NCBI RefSeq assembly: GCF_002154725.1
Contig: NZ_MTAW01000130.1
Coordinates: 1 to 35,928 of the forward strand
Source of the DNA: Nostoc sp. 106C
GTDB lineage: Bacteria > Cyanobacteriota > Cyanobacteriia > Cyanobacteriales > Nostocaceae
DNA length: 35,928 nucleotides
Direction: 5' to 3'
Below the pieces are notes generated by a model. It was not told the origin of the DNA, made no database searches, and saw only the letters and a program-made list of their open reading frames with translations. The translations under genes were made by a program, and so were the position numbers. This document shows, one piece after another, positions 1 to 7,713 of this stretch. Each line of letters begins with the position of its first letter. The stretch's first letter is position 1.

Positions 1-40
1 GTTTGAGCCAACTAGGGGAGTTAGTTATCAGGGTGCATCT
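1..40 (-). ncRNA. nsiR1: NsiR1-like sRNA copy A (3' end outside the window)
   Basis: The promoter is on the minus strand, with TCCGGA at 74-79 as the -35 element and TTAAAT at 44-49 as the -10 box, so transcription should start near base 40. The conserved start block and the left arm of the terminator (CTCCCCTAGTTGGCTC) are present. The right arm and T run lie beyond base 1. The start is inferred from promoter spacing, not measured. Confidence 0.75.
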
Positions 41-122
41 ACCATTTAACTGTTCTCTAGATAACTACCATCATCCGGATAAAATTCCTCAAGTATTGAG
101 TTTGTTGTAGTTTACCAAGCAT

Positions 123-179
123 AAAAAAGCCCCCAGTAGGCGTTAGCCCACCAGAGGAGTTAGTTATCAGGGTGCATCT
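123..179 (-). ncRNA. nsiR1: NsiR1-like sRNA copy B
   Basis: The -35 TCCGGA is at 213-218, the -10 TTAAAT at 183-188, and the T run of the terminator at 123-128. Its terminator differs from copies C and D. The short CCCCTAG stem is lost, but the sequence can form a longer 12-pair stem with several G-U pairs and a TAAC loop (GTGGGC pairing with GCCTAC at the core). The predicted RNA is about 57 nt, close to the roughly 60 nt known for NsiR1. Confidence 0.78.
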
Positions 180-258
180 ACCATTTAACTGTTCACGCAG
201 AAATAAGTAAGCTCCGGATGAAATTGTCACATTTATGATTATCAGTTGTGTCAACCGC

Positions 259-316
259 AAAAAAATCCCCTAGCGGGTTTGAGCCAACTAGGGGAGTTAG
301 TTATCAGGGTGCATCT
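259..316 (-). ncRNA. nsiR1: NsiR1-like sRNA copy C
   Basis: The -35 TCCGGA is at 350-355, the -10 TTAAAT at 320-325, and the terminator has a perfect 8-bp stem TCCCCTAG/CTAGGGGA followed by seven T residues (259-265 on the plus strand). This is the consensus copy. The 18-base block reading GGTAGATGCACCCTGATA in the RNA sense is shared with copies A, B and D. Confidence 0.85.
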
Positions 317-395
317 ACCATTTAACTGTTCACGCAGAAATAAGTAAGCTCCGGATGAAATTGTCACATTTATGATTATCAATTGTGTCAACCGC

Positions 396-453
396 AAAAA
401 AATCCCCTAGCGGGTTTAAGCCAACTAAGGGAGTTAGTTATCAGGGTGCATCT
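396..453 (-). ncRNA. nsiR1: NsiR1-like sRNA copy D
   Basis: The -35 TCCGGA is at 487-492, the -10 TTAGAT at 457-462, and the T run at 396-402. The terminator stem has one change relative to copy C (TCCCTTAG against CTAGGGGA) that keeps pairing through a G-U wobble. The region upstream of the -10 has diverged from copies B and C although the RNA body is conserved. Confidence 0.83.
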
Positions 454-636
454 ACCATCTAATTTTTCTCAGGTGAACTCCCATACTCCGGATAAATTTA
501 CTAAAATGTGTATTTTAGTTTAGTGTCAAACAAAATTTGAATGGATTTTAGCTGGACAGGAGACGAAGAGGGGGTGTTGAACCCTATACATCGCTTGAGA
601 ATACCTGTCGTGGAGTTTATTGCCATTTGCCAACAT

Positions 637-695
637 AAAAAAAATCCCCAAGTAGGCATTCGCCAACCAGGGGAGTCGAAGATCAAGGTGCATCT
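637..695 (-). ncRNA. nsiR1: NsiR1-like sRNA copy E, the copy nearest hetF
   Basis: The -35 TCCGGA is at 729-734, the -10 is TTTATT at 699-704, and the terminator T run is at 637-644. The GGTAGATGCACCTTGAT start block is kept with one change, but the following bases (CTTCGACTCCCC) differ from the other copies. The terminator can form a longer imperfect stem of the copy B type. It lies about 185 bases upstream of the hetF start and antisense to any hetF leader that begins upstream of it. Confidence 0.78.
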
Positions 696-728
696 ACCAA
701 TAAAGTGTTCTAGTTCAATGCCAGCCAA

Positions 729-746
729 TCCGGATAAAGTTATAAA
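729..746. promoter_or_regulatory. Divergent promoter region between NsiR1 copy E and hetF
   Basis: TCCGGA at 729-734 serves as the -35 element of copy E on the minus strand. It is a perfect palindrome. A TATAAA hexamer at 741-746 on the plus strand could be a -10 box for hetF, with a start near 753. TCCGGA at -35 is the hallmark of the DIF+ class of differentiation-dependent promoters in Anabaena. The hetF -10 assignment is inference. Confidence 0.45.
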
Positions 747-879
747 AGCTGAAAAGGTAAAATAACGAGAATTCAGAAACATTCAGTGGCAAGATGCATC
801 TAAGGTATCAGAAGAAGCGAAAAATCGACTTGAAACTTTCGCGTTTCAATCCAGATTTAGGAGGCGAATAGGAAAACTT

Positions 880-3372
880 GTGACCCAGGAATTTCACATT
901 TCCGTAACCCCAGTAGGGCAAAATGACTACTTGGTGCGGACGGAACAAGTCGCGCCTGGGGTGCCATTGGCAGAAGAACTGGTGACTTGGCCTGTAGCTG
1001 ATTGGTTAGCGGCTGCTGGGCATCTGATGAATGACCCGTTGAAGTCAGTGTTGCAAGGGGATGCGTTTGCAAGAAACTCTGTAAACCTAGTGGCGTTGGG
1101 TCAGCAACTTTATAATGCACTGTTTCAAGGCACTCTCAGAGATAGTTGGATTACCGCACAGGGTATTGCCCAGAACCACCAACAGGTATTGCGTTTACGC
1201 TTAGGGCTAAAAGACACTAGGTTAGCTCGTCTGCCTTGGGAAGTAATGCACGCAGGGGATCGTCCTTTAGCCACCGGGCCTTATGTCGCTTTTTCTCGCT
1301 ACCAAACTGGAATTTTGCCAGCTTCTCGTTTGCCATCGAAAAACATACCACAACCACTAGAAGAAGGTGGCGTCAAAGTATTGATGGTGATTGCATCTCC
1401 TACAGATCAAGCCCGTCTCGATCTACTCAAACATGAGGCGATCAAACTCCAAGCTGAGCTTAACCGTCATGTACCGCGAGTTGCTGAAAGTGGCAATTAT
1501 GTTCCAGATATAGAACTCACGTTGCTAGACCAACCAGGGCGAGAAGAATTGACGCAAGCCCTCGAGCAAGGACGATACCATGTCCTGCACTATTCCGGTC
1601 ATAGTAACCTAGGTGTCAACGGCGGTGAAATTTATCTGGTCAGTAGCAGAACTGGCTTAACAGAAACCTTAAGTGGGGACGATCTGGCCGGCTTGCTCGT
1701 CAACAATAATATCCAAATGGCTGTGTTTAACTCCTGTTTGGGAGCATACAGAGCTAACTCTGATACTACTGAAGAAACAGGAGAACGTAACCTCACAGAA
1801 AGCCTGGTGAAACGCGGACTGAGGAGCGTGTTAGCCATGTCAGAGCGAATTCCTGATGAAGTAGCGCTAACACTCACACAACTGTTTTACCGCAACCTGA
1901 ATCAGGGCTATCCTGTGGATTTGTGCGTAAGTCGGGTGCGCCAGGGTTTAATTTCTGCCTATGGTTCTCACCAGATGTACTGGGCGTTACCAACTCTTTA
2001 TCTGCAACCAGAATTTGACGGATTTCTCAGCCCAGAAATTCCTGAAAGTGCAGAACTATTGAATGAGTACAATCCAGCCTCAAGGTCAAATCCAACTGTA
2101 ATGTACTCTGCTGTGGCAGATGAAACTGATATGCCTTCAGCGATAGAAGACATGATCCCTTCTGGTTTAGCACGTGAATCTTCGGGGCTGGACTGGCTAG
2201 GAGAAGAGACTTGGGGCGATCTCGTGGATGAAATTGAGTATGATGACCCAACCTACGCAGAAGATTCAGCTCTTGTTTCAGATTTGTTTCGCCAACTAGA
2301 TAATCAAAAAGGAACTTCTGAACAATCTCCTATGAATGCAGAACTTGTGCCACAGGTAAATGAAAGTAACCTGCGGTCAAGACAAGTTTCTCAGGAGATG
2401 GCTGTACCGGATCAGGAAGCCAGCTTTTGGGAAGAAGATCCGATCGCATCAACTGAAACTTCAACAGATATTGCAGGTGATTGGCAGAATTCCTCTTTTG
2501 GAAACTCACAACAAGTCTCTTCAAAACGAAGCCACCGACGCAAAATTTTGCCTATTGTGGGTATGGTGGGAGCCAGTGCGATCGCAGTTGTTGTTGGTCT
2601 GAGTTGGTGGCAAAATCACCAAGTTTCAAGGTTACCTGACATCCCAGCAATTCCTACCCAGTCACTCACAGCCGAAAATCCTTCTCCCATCGATTTAAAG
2701 ACGGCTGCAACTGGAATTATCACCGCTACTGCTACTGAAAAATTGAGCCAAGGTGACTTGCAAGGTGGGCTTGAGGCTGTGGAAGAATTACTTAACCGTG
2801 GCGCACTTCCTTCAGCTCAAACGGCCCTAAATCTTGTGCCGCAAAAGCAAGCTAATAATCCCGCTGTCAACTTTTTTAAAGGAAGATTAGCTTGGCAGTT
2901 CGTCCAAATTAAAGATAAAAAATATAGCATTGATGATGCTCGTCGTTACTGGGAAAGTGCTGTAAAAGCTGACCCAGATTCGTTTTTGTACAATAATGCC
3001 TTGGGATTTGCTTACTATGCCGAAGAAAATTTAAATCGAGCTAATGACTCTTGGTTTAAGGCTTTGAACTTAGCTTTGAAACAACAAAACCTTGCTAGTA
3101 CTACACAAGTAGCAATAAAAGGAACTGCAATACCTAAGGATGCTTTAACTTCCTATGCTGGATTGGCTCTAGGTTTGTATAAATCTGCATATAATCAACC
3201 GAGCGATAAACAATCTCAATATCTAAGTGAAGCGATAAAACTGCGTCAAATGGTGATCGAGGATGATCCTGTAAATTTCCGAATAGATAAATTAAGTAAT
3301 AATTGGTTGTGGACAGAAAAAGCAATTGCTGATTGGCGATCGCTCCTTCAAGAAAAAATTCAGAAGCAGTAA
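880..3372 (+). CDS. hetF: HetF, CHAT-domain (caspase-like) protease for heterocyst differentiation
   Basis: The 830-aa protein has a CHAT (caspase HetF associated with TPRs) domain over about residues 90-390, with a His in the YSGHS motif (His241) and a Cys in the NSCLGA motif (Cys286) as the expected catalytic dyad. An acidic, low-complexity linker follows. One membrane segment lies at about 556-577 after a basic stretch KRSHRRK, and a TPR-like helical tail lies at about 610-830. The start is GTG with AGGAGG about 15 bases upstream. In Anabaena and N. punctiforme HetF is needed for heterocyst differentiation, influences HetR levels and cell division, and acts proteolytically. The name rests on length, CHAT domain and the NsiR1 array directly upstream, which is the known hetF arrangement. 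Confidence 0.92.
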   Translation: MTQEFHISVTPVGQNDYLVRTEQVAPGVPLAEELVTWPVADWLAAAGHLMNDPLKSVLQGDAFARNSVNLVALGQQLYNALFQGTLRDSWITAQGIAQNHQQVLRLRLGLKDTRLARLPWEVMHAGDRPLATGPYVAFSRYQTGILPASRLPSKNIPQPLEEGGVKVLMVIASPTDQARLDLLKHEAIKLQAELNRHVPRVAESGNYVPDIELTLLDQPGREELTQALEQGRYHVLHYSGHSNLGVNGGEIYLVSSRTGLTETLSGDDLAGLLVNNNIQMAVFNSCLGAYRANSDTTEETGERNLTESLVKRGLRSVLAMSERIPDEVALTLTQLFYRNLNQGYPVDLCVSRVRQGLISAYGSHQMYWALPTLYLQPEFDGFLSPEIPESAELLNEYNPASRSNPTVMYSAVADETDMPSAIEDMIPSGLARESSGLDWLGEETWGDLVDEIEYDDPTYAEDSALVSDLFRQLDNQKGTSEQSPMNAELVPQVNESNLRSRQVSQEMAVPDQEASFWEEDPIASTETSTDIAGDWQNSSFGNSQQVSSKRSHRRKILPIVGMVGASAIAVVVGLSWWQNHQVSRLPDIPAIPTQSLTAENPSPIDLKTAATGIITATATEKLSQGDLQGGLEAVEELLNRGALPSAQTALNLVPQKQANNPAVNFFKGRLAWQFVQIKDKKYSIDDARRYWESAVKADPDSFLYNNALGFAYYAEENLNRANDSWFKALNLALKQQNLASTTQVAIKGTAIPKDALTSYAGLALGLYKSAYNQPSDKQSQYLSEAIKLRQMVIEDDPVNFRIDKLSNNWLWTEKAIADWRSLLQEKIQKQ

Positions 3373-3783
3373 ATGATTTAATATTTAAATTTTTTAAGTT
3401 TATTACCCCAGTTAATGAGAAACTTAAATAGTTTAGAGGTGTTGTATGGGAAATTTTGCCCGCTCTGAAAACAGGCGATCGCTCATCTTCAGGAGACACT
3501 TTTAGCACCATATCTGGAGTTTTCCTAAGGATGCTCAGCTAATGCGATTCCCATTTTGAATTAAAAGTCTTTTCTTTAAGCCTGGATTACTTTCTACGCC
3601 CATTGCTGATAAATAGATTAATTACTCACTGATTTGAACTAAAAAGTATCATCAGACACACTTATCTATTAATCATCAGTTATTTTACTGCTACCTATCA
3701 GCACAATTAATCAGGGGATCGCTTGCTGTATTGTTCACATTTTGTTACAAAAGTACAAAGAACTTCTAGAGACCCAAAACCTC
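3373..3783. other. Intergenic region after hetF
   Basis: No convincing gene is present. It contains one HIP1 octamer near 3474 and AT-rich sequence. A 125-codon minus-strand frame at 3134-3511 overlaps the hetF 3' end, resembles no family I know and is taken as a shadow. No clear intrinsic terminator was found for hetF. Confidence 0.5.
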
Positions 3784-4578
3784 ATGTTCGGCGGACTTAC
3801 TGGTTTAACAGATTCTAAAGGCACAGATTGGGGAGAGCGGATGCTCAACACAGTCGCCAGCCAAACGATTCGCCACCTGTTTACCCAAAGCGAGTCAGTA
3901 GAAGTCTTTGTGCGCTGCTATCCCTCCAGCAAACTGTTGCAAGGCAGCATTGATAGTTTCAAGATGAGTGGACGTGGCTTAGTCATCCGTAGAGATTTTG
4001 CGGTAGAGGAAATGTCCTTTGAAACGGATGCAGTTGCCATTGATTTCGGCTCGGTTTTAAGTGGCAAATTAACTCTAAAACAACCCACCCAAGCGATCGC
4101 TCAGGTAATTTTATCAGAAGCAGGGATCAACCAGGCTTTTAATGCCGAACTGGTCAGAAAGCGTCTTGTCAACCTGAATTTGCCAGCCTTAACGGCGCTA
4201 TCGGGTGGAAAACCCGTGTCTTTTCCTGAGATTCAGGTAGAATTATTGCCAGAAAATCGCTTGCGGATTTTGGCAAAAGCTGATTTAGATAATGGCGAAC
4301 TCGTACCCTTGAATATGACTGTCAGTCTAGCTGTAGAACGGCGAAGACGGGTTTCTTTCCAAAATCCTCAAATTGAACTTGACCTTGTACCAGAAGCACA
4401 ACGGGAAATATCGCGAACATTGAGTTTAGCACTGGTAGAAATTTTAGATAATATGGTCGACTTGGATCGCTTTGATCTCGATGGAGTGAAGATGCGACTC
4501 AACCGTTTAGAAACTGAAGGTCAAAAGTTAATTTTCAGTGGATATGCTGAAATCGAGCGTATACCTAGTAGTTCTTGA
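3784..4578 (+). CDS. DUF2993 (LmeA-like) protein
   Basis: The protein has the typical cyanobacterial DUF2993 opening MFGGLTGLTDSKGTDWGERM followed by the beta-rich lipid-binding-like fold of that family. The frame is open from a TTG at 3742, but I choose ATG 3784 (264 aa) because the family begins at this methionine. Proteins of this family in actinobacteria (LmeA) bind phospholipids and act in envelope lipoglycan synthesis. The cyanobacterial role is not known. There is no signal peptide or membrane segment. It sits alone between hetF and a bidirectional terminator, so it could be read from its own promoter or by read-through from hetF. Confidence 0.75.
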   Translation: MFGGLTGLTDSKGTDWGERMLNTVASQTIRHLFTQSESVEVFVRCYPSSKLLQGSIDSFKMSGRGLVIRRDFAVEEMSFETDAVAIDFGSVLSGKLTLKQPTQAIAQVILSEAGINQAFNAELVRKRLVNLNLPALTALSGGKPVSFPEIQVELLPENRLRILAKADLDNGELVPLNMTVSLAVERRRRVSFQNPQIELDLVPEAQREISRTLSLALVEILDNMVDLDRFDLDGVKMRLNRLETEGQKLIFSGYAEIERIPSSS

Positions 4579-4659
4579 TAACTATAAAATAAATTAAAAG
4601 CTGCTTAGGGTCTTCTGAACCACTTCATAATCAGCAAGTAGCGTGGTCTTTCCCAGATG

Positions 4660-4760
4660 CAACTGCCGTTAACGTTAGCGAGTCATCGAGCGTTACGAGC
4701 GTCACCCGAAGGCCAATTGTTTTTGACTCGTTTGATACCCCATGCAGGCTTCGTGGAGAG
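4660..4760. repeat. Interspersed Nostoc-type intergenic repeat fragment
   Basis: The stretch with CGTTAACGTTAGCGAGTC and GAGCGTTACGAGCGTCACCC looks like the short palindromic intergenic repeats scattered through Nostoc genomes. A related fragment (GCGTTAGCCAAGG) lies at 19318-19331. The copy number cannot be judged from this window. Confidence 0.4.
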
Positions 4761-4793
4761 TAGTCTAATTTTTACCACTGACTGACTACTAAT

Positions 4794-4827
4794 AAAAAAT
4801 CCCCCGACTTCAGTCGGGGGATTTTTT
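4794..4827. terminator. Bidirectional intrinsic terminator
   Basis: A perfect inverted repeat with arms AAAAAATCCCCCGACT and AGTCGGGGGATTTTTT is separated by two bases. The GC stem is flanked by A and T runs, so it can stop transcription on both strands. It sits between the DUF2993 gene (plus) and the UDP-glucose dehydrogenase gene (minus), which converge here. Confidence 0.92.
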
Positions 4828-4856
4828 ATTAGGATTTTGAAATTTCAACAATATTT

Positions 4857-6248
4857 TTACCGACCAATACCTACATATTGGAAACCAGCTCTTACTAAGG
4901 TTTCAGGATTCAGGAAGTTACGACCATCAATAATCACTGGGTGATTCATCAGTGTTGCCATCTTCACGTAGTCCAGAGTATTAAACTGCTGCCATTCAGT
5001 TACCAATACCAAAGCATCGCAGCCGTCGGCTAGTCTTTCAGCATCGGTTTCCACCAGCACGCCGGAAAGACCATGACGTAAACCAGTTTGTGAGACAATC
5101 GGGTCGTAGGCTTTAACTTTGGCTCCCAATCGGTTCAGCTGTTCAATCAGGTTAAGTGCTGGAGCATCGCGTAAATCGTCGGTATCTGGCTTAAAGGTCA
5201 GACCAAGTAAACCTACTGTTTTGCCTTTGAGGATTTTTAAGACTTGCTGGAGTTTTTCTAAAGCAATCAGCCGTTGGCGTTCATTGACGCTGACAGCTGA
5301 TTTCAGCAACTGGGCTTCATAGCCATAGTCATCAGCAGTGTGAATGAGAGCTGCCACATCTTTGGGGAAGCAGGAACCACCCCAACCAATACCAGCTTGT
5401 AAGAACTTGTTACCAATCCGAGAGTCTAAACCAATGCCTTTTGCTACTTGGGTGACATCAGCACCAACGCGATCGCAAATGTTAGCAACTTCGTTAATAA
5501 AACTAATTTTGGTTGCTAAAAAGGCATTAGCAGCATATTTAATCATTTCTGCTGAACTAAGATCTGTTACCAGCACTGGCACAGGTGGTAAAGATTTATC
5601 CTCAGCGTACTGGCGTTCCACGATGGGAGTATATAGTTCTTTCATTAAAGCGATCGCTTTTTGGCTATTACCTCCCAAGACAATGCGATCGGGGTTAAAG
5701 GTGTCGTATACTGCTGATCCTTCGCGTAAAAACTCTGGATTGCTGACTACATCAAAGTGAGATGCAATCTCTGGCAATTTATCCTCAATTGCAACTCCAC
5801 CTGCTGGTACTAGTGTTTTTTGGCGTTCAGCAATGCCATCCAAAACAATCATTCTTACCCAGTCACCAGAGCCGATAGGCACTGTAGATTTATTGATGAT
5901 TACCTTATAACCACCGTTGAGATGGTTCCCAATACCACGCGCTACAGCTTCCACATAACGTGTATCACTTTCACCAGTTGGTAAAGGTGGTGTTCCTACA
6001 GCGATAAAGAGAATTTCTCCGTGAGCGACTCCAGCAGCCAGATCTGTGGTGAATTCGATTTTCCCTGCATGAATGGCAGTTTGCATAATTTCCGAGAGTC
6101 CCGGCTCGAAAATTGGTGACTGCCCAGACTTCATTAACTTGACTTTTTCTTCGTTATTATCTACACAAATAACATCGTGTCCGATGTGAGCTAAGCAAGC
6201 GCCTGTAACCAAACCAACGTAGCCAGTACCAATTACGCAAACACGCAT
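4857..6248 (-). CDS. ugd: UDP-glucose 6-dehydrogenase
   Basis: The enzyme oxidises UDP-glucose to UDP-glucuronate with two NAD+. The N-terminal Rossmann fold has GTGYVGLVTG at residues 7-16. The catalytic cysteine is Cys293 in GWGGSCFPKD, and the C-terminal domain has the TFKPDTDDLRDAPAL signature. The 463-aa length is usual. It starts at ATG 6248, 142 bases downstream of the UDP-glucuronate decarboxylase gene on the same strand, so the two probably form one unit giving UDP-glucuronate and UDP-xylose for exopolysaccharide or envelope glycans. A strong terminator follows at 4794-4827. Confidence 0.95.
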   Translation of the reverse strand: MRVCVIGTGYVGLVTGACLAHIGHDVICVDNNEEKVKLMKSGQSPIFEPGLSEIMQTAIHAGKIEFTTDLAAGVAHGEILFIAVGTPPLPTGESDTRYVEAVARGIGNHLNGGYKVIINKSTVPIGSGDWVRMIVLDGIAERQKTLVPAGGVAIEDKLPEIASHFDVVSNPEFLREGSAVYDTFNPDRIVLGGNSQKAIALMKELYTPIVERQYAEDKSLPPVPVLVTDLSSAEMIKYAANAFLATKISFINEVANICDRVGADVTQVAKGIGLDSRIGNKFLQAGIGWGGSCFPKDVAALIHTADDYGYEAQLLKSAVSVNERQRLIALEKLQQVLKILKGKTVGLLGLTFKPDTDDLRDAPALNLIEQLNRLGAKVKAYDPIVSQTGLRHGLSGVLVETDAERLADGCDALVLVTEWQQFNTLDYVKMATLMNHPVIIDGRNFLNPETLVRAGFQYVGIGR

Positions 6249-6390
6249 TCCGTTTAACTCCTCATTTTTTCTGTTTCTTTTTTATATCGGAAGTTTTCAG
6301 CATAATCCTTATATACAGGTAAAATACTACACGTTTAGAACTACGTATAGGTAAGCCTGCACGAAAGTTCCGAGCGATGCTCGACATCGA

Positions 6391-7341
6391 TCAGAAGACT
6401 AGCTGCTTTGTATCAGTTCTAAGCCGATTGCGGAAATCTTCTATTGTCAGTTTTAACCCTTGTTCTAGCGGAACGGTAGGTTCCCAATTTAACAAGGTTT
6501 TGGCCTTTGTGATATCTGGACGACGACGGCGTGGATCGTCAGAAGGTAGTGGCTCAAATTTTATCTTGGCATCTGGGTTAATCTGGTTTTGCACTGCCTG
6601 TGCCAATTCCAAAATTGTGTATTCATCAGGATTTCCCAGATTCACAGGACCAACATAGTCGCTATTCATTAGCCGGATAAATCCTTCCACTAAGTCAGAG
6701 ACGTAGCAAAAACTACGGGTTTGCGAACCATCACCGTAGACTGTTAAAGGTTCACCCCGTAGAGCTTGAACTATAAAGTTGCTGACTACGCGACCATCGT
6801 TTTCCAACATCCGAGGACCATAGGTATTGAAGATACGTACAACTCGAATATCAACTTTATTTTGTCTGTAATAATCAAAAGCTAAAGTCTCAGCAATGCG
6901 TTTGCCTTCGTCGTAGCATGAACGCAGTCCAATTGGATTAACACTACCTCTATACTCTTCAGTTTGGGGATGAACTTCTGGATCGCCGTACACTTCACTA
7001 GTTGAAGCTAAGAAAAATCTGGCTTTCACACGTTTAGCCAGTCCCAACATATTTAGCGTCCCCATCACATTAGTTTTCACAGTTTTGACGGGATTGTACT
7101 GATAATGTACTGGAGATGCAGGACAAGCCAAATGATAAATTTGATCCACTTCTAACCTAATAGGTTCGGTGATGTCGTGGCGGATGAGTTCAAAGTATGG
7201 ATGATCCATCCATTTAAGAATGTTGCGCTTATTACCTGTATAGAAATTATCTAAGCAAATGATTTCATGCCCATCACCTATTAGTCGGTCGATCAGATGG
7301 GAACCAAGAAACCCTGCACCGCCCGTCACTAAAATTCTCAT
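6391..7341 (-). CDS. UDP-glucuronate decarboxylase (UDP-xylose synthase), SDR family
   Basis: The 316-aa extended short-chain dehydrogenase has the NAD-binding motif [10 protein letters not shown] at residues 6-15, Ser/Thr in STSEVYGDP and the YxxxK pair Tyr143/Lys147 in SCYDEGKR. The sequence around [15 protein letters not shown] is typical of UXS enzymes, which convert UDP-glucuronate to UDP-xylose with a tightly held NAD+. A GGGAAAG ribosome site precedes ATG 7341. It is the first gene of a likely two-gene unit with ugd, so the second enzyme of the pathway is encoded first. A dTDP-glucose dehydratase is less likely given this motif set. Confidence 0.9.
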   Translation of the reverse strand: MRILVTGGAGFLGSHLIDRLIGDGHEIICLDNFYTGNKRNILKWMDHPYFELIRHDITEPIRLEVDQIYHLACPASPVHYQYNPVKTVKTNVMGTLNMLGLAKRVKARFFLASTSEVYGDPEVHPQTEEYRGSVNPIGLRSCYDEGKRIAETLAFDYYRQNKVDIRVVRIFNTYGPRMLENDGRVVSNFIVQALRGEPLTVYGDGSQTRSFCYVSDLVEGFIRLMNSDYVGPVNLGNPDEYTILELAQAVQNQINPDAKIKFEPLPSDDPRRRRPDITKAKTLLNWEPTVPLEQGLKLTIEDFRNRLRTDTKQLVF

Positions 7342-7713
7342 ACTTTCCCAGATAATTACAGATTTTGTCAGTAGCTCTCGTGCGTATTTTTTAATTACCT
7401 AATTTAGGTCAAAAATATTCCAGAAGAATATGGTTATCTAAGCAGATGTTGTTAGATTTACCAAATTTCCTACGGGTATAATTTTGTTACAGCTTGTTTC
7501 AATTTTTGAACAATTCCATTAGCAAAATAACAAACATCGTTTGAAGATTGTAGCTTCAGAGCCTAGAATTCATCAAATCTTCAACAATATTAAGTAATTT
7601 TAGAATTCAATCTGTCACTTCTTATGGCCCAGAAGAAAGGTTATTTGGCAATATCTCTAAAGATAGGCAAGGGATACTGATATAATTAATCAACTTTCGC
7701 TATTTAAGTAAGT
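7342..7713. other. Intergenic region upstream of the UDP-sugar genes
   Basis: AT-rich sequence without a supported gene. It must hold the promoter of the decarboxylase/ugd unit and the 3' region of the antiporter gene. I see no strong terminator hairpin, and several weak -10-like hexamers (for example near 7480) cannot be ranked by eye. Confidence 0.4.

Larger units (their letters stand above)
1..734 (-). repeat. Tandem array of NsiR1-like sRNA units
   Basis: Five direct repeats can be seen. Each contains, read on the minus strand, a TCCGGA hexamer, an AT-rich -10 box, the block GGTAGATGCACC, and a GC-rich hairpin followed by a T run. The TCCGGA hexamers lie at 74-79, 213-218, 350-355, 487-492 and 729-734, so the period is 139, 137, 137 and then 242 bases. 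The second and third full units are almost identical over their whole length, while the unit nearest hetF has diverged. The array runs off the left edge, because the terminator of the first copy is cut at base 1. Long open frames over this stretch on either strand are by-products of the repeats. Confidence 0.88.

Noticed and set aside
1-734. CRISPR array
   Set aside because: The period is about 137 bases, with promoters and terminators in each unit and no short repeat/variable spacer alternation.
57-782. Open frames of 67-93 codons across the left repeat array on both strands
   Set aside because: They read through the sRNA bodies, terminators and promoters of the tandem repeats, and the shared peptide GRCTLI is only the translation of the conserved sRNA block.
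3134-3511. 125-codon minus-strand ORF overlapping the hetF 3' end
   Set aside because: It is antisense to well supported hetF coding sequence and has no family features.
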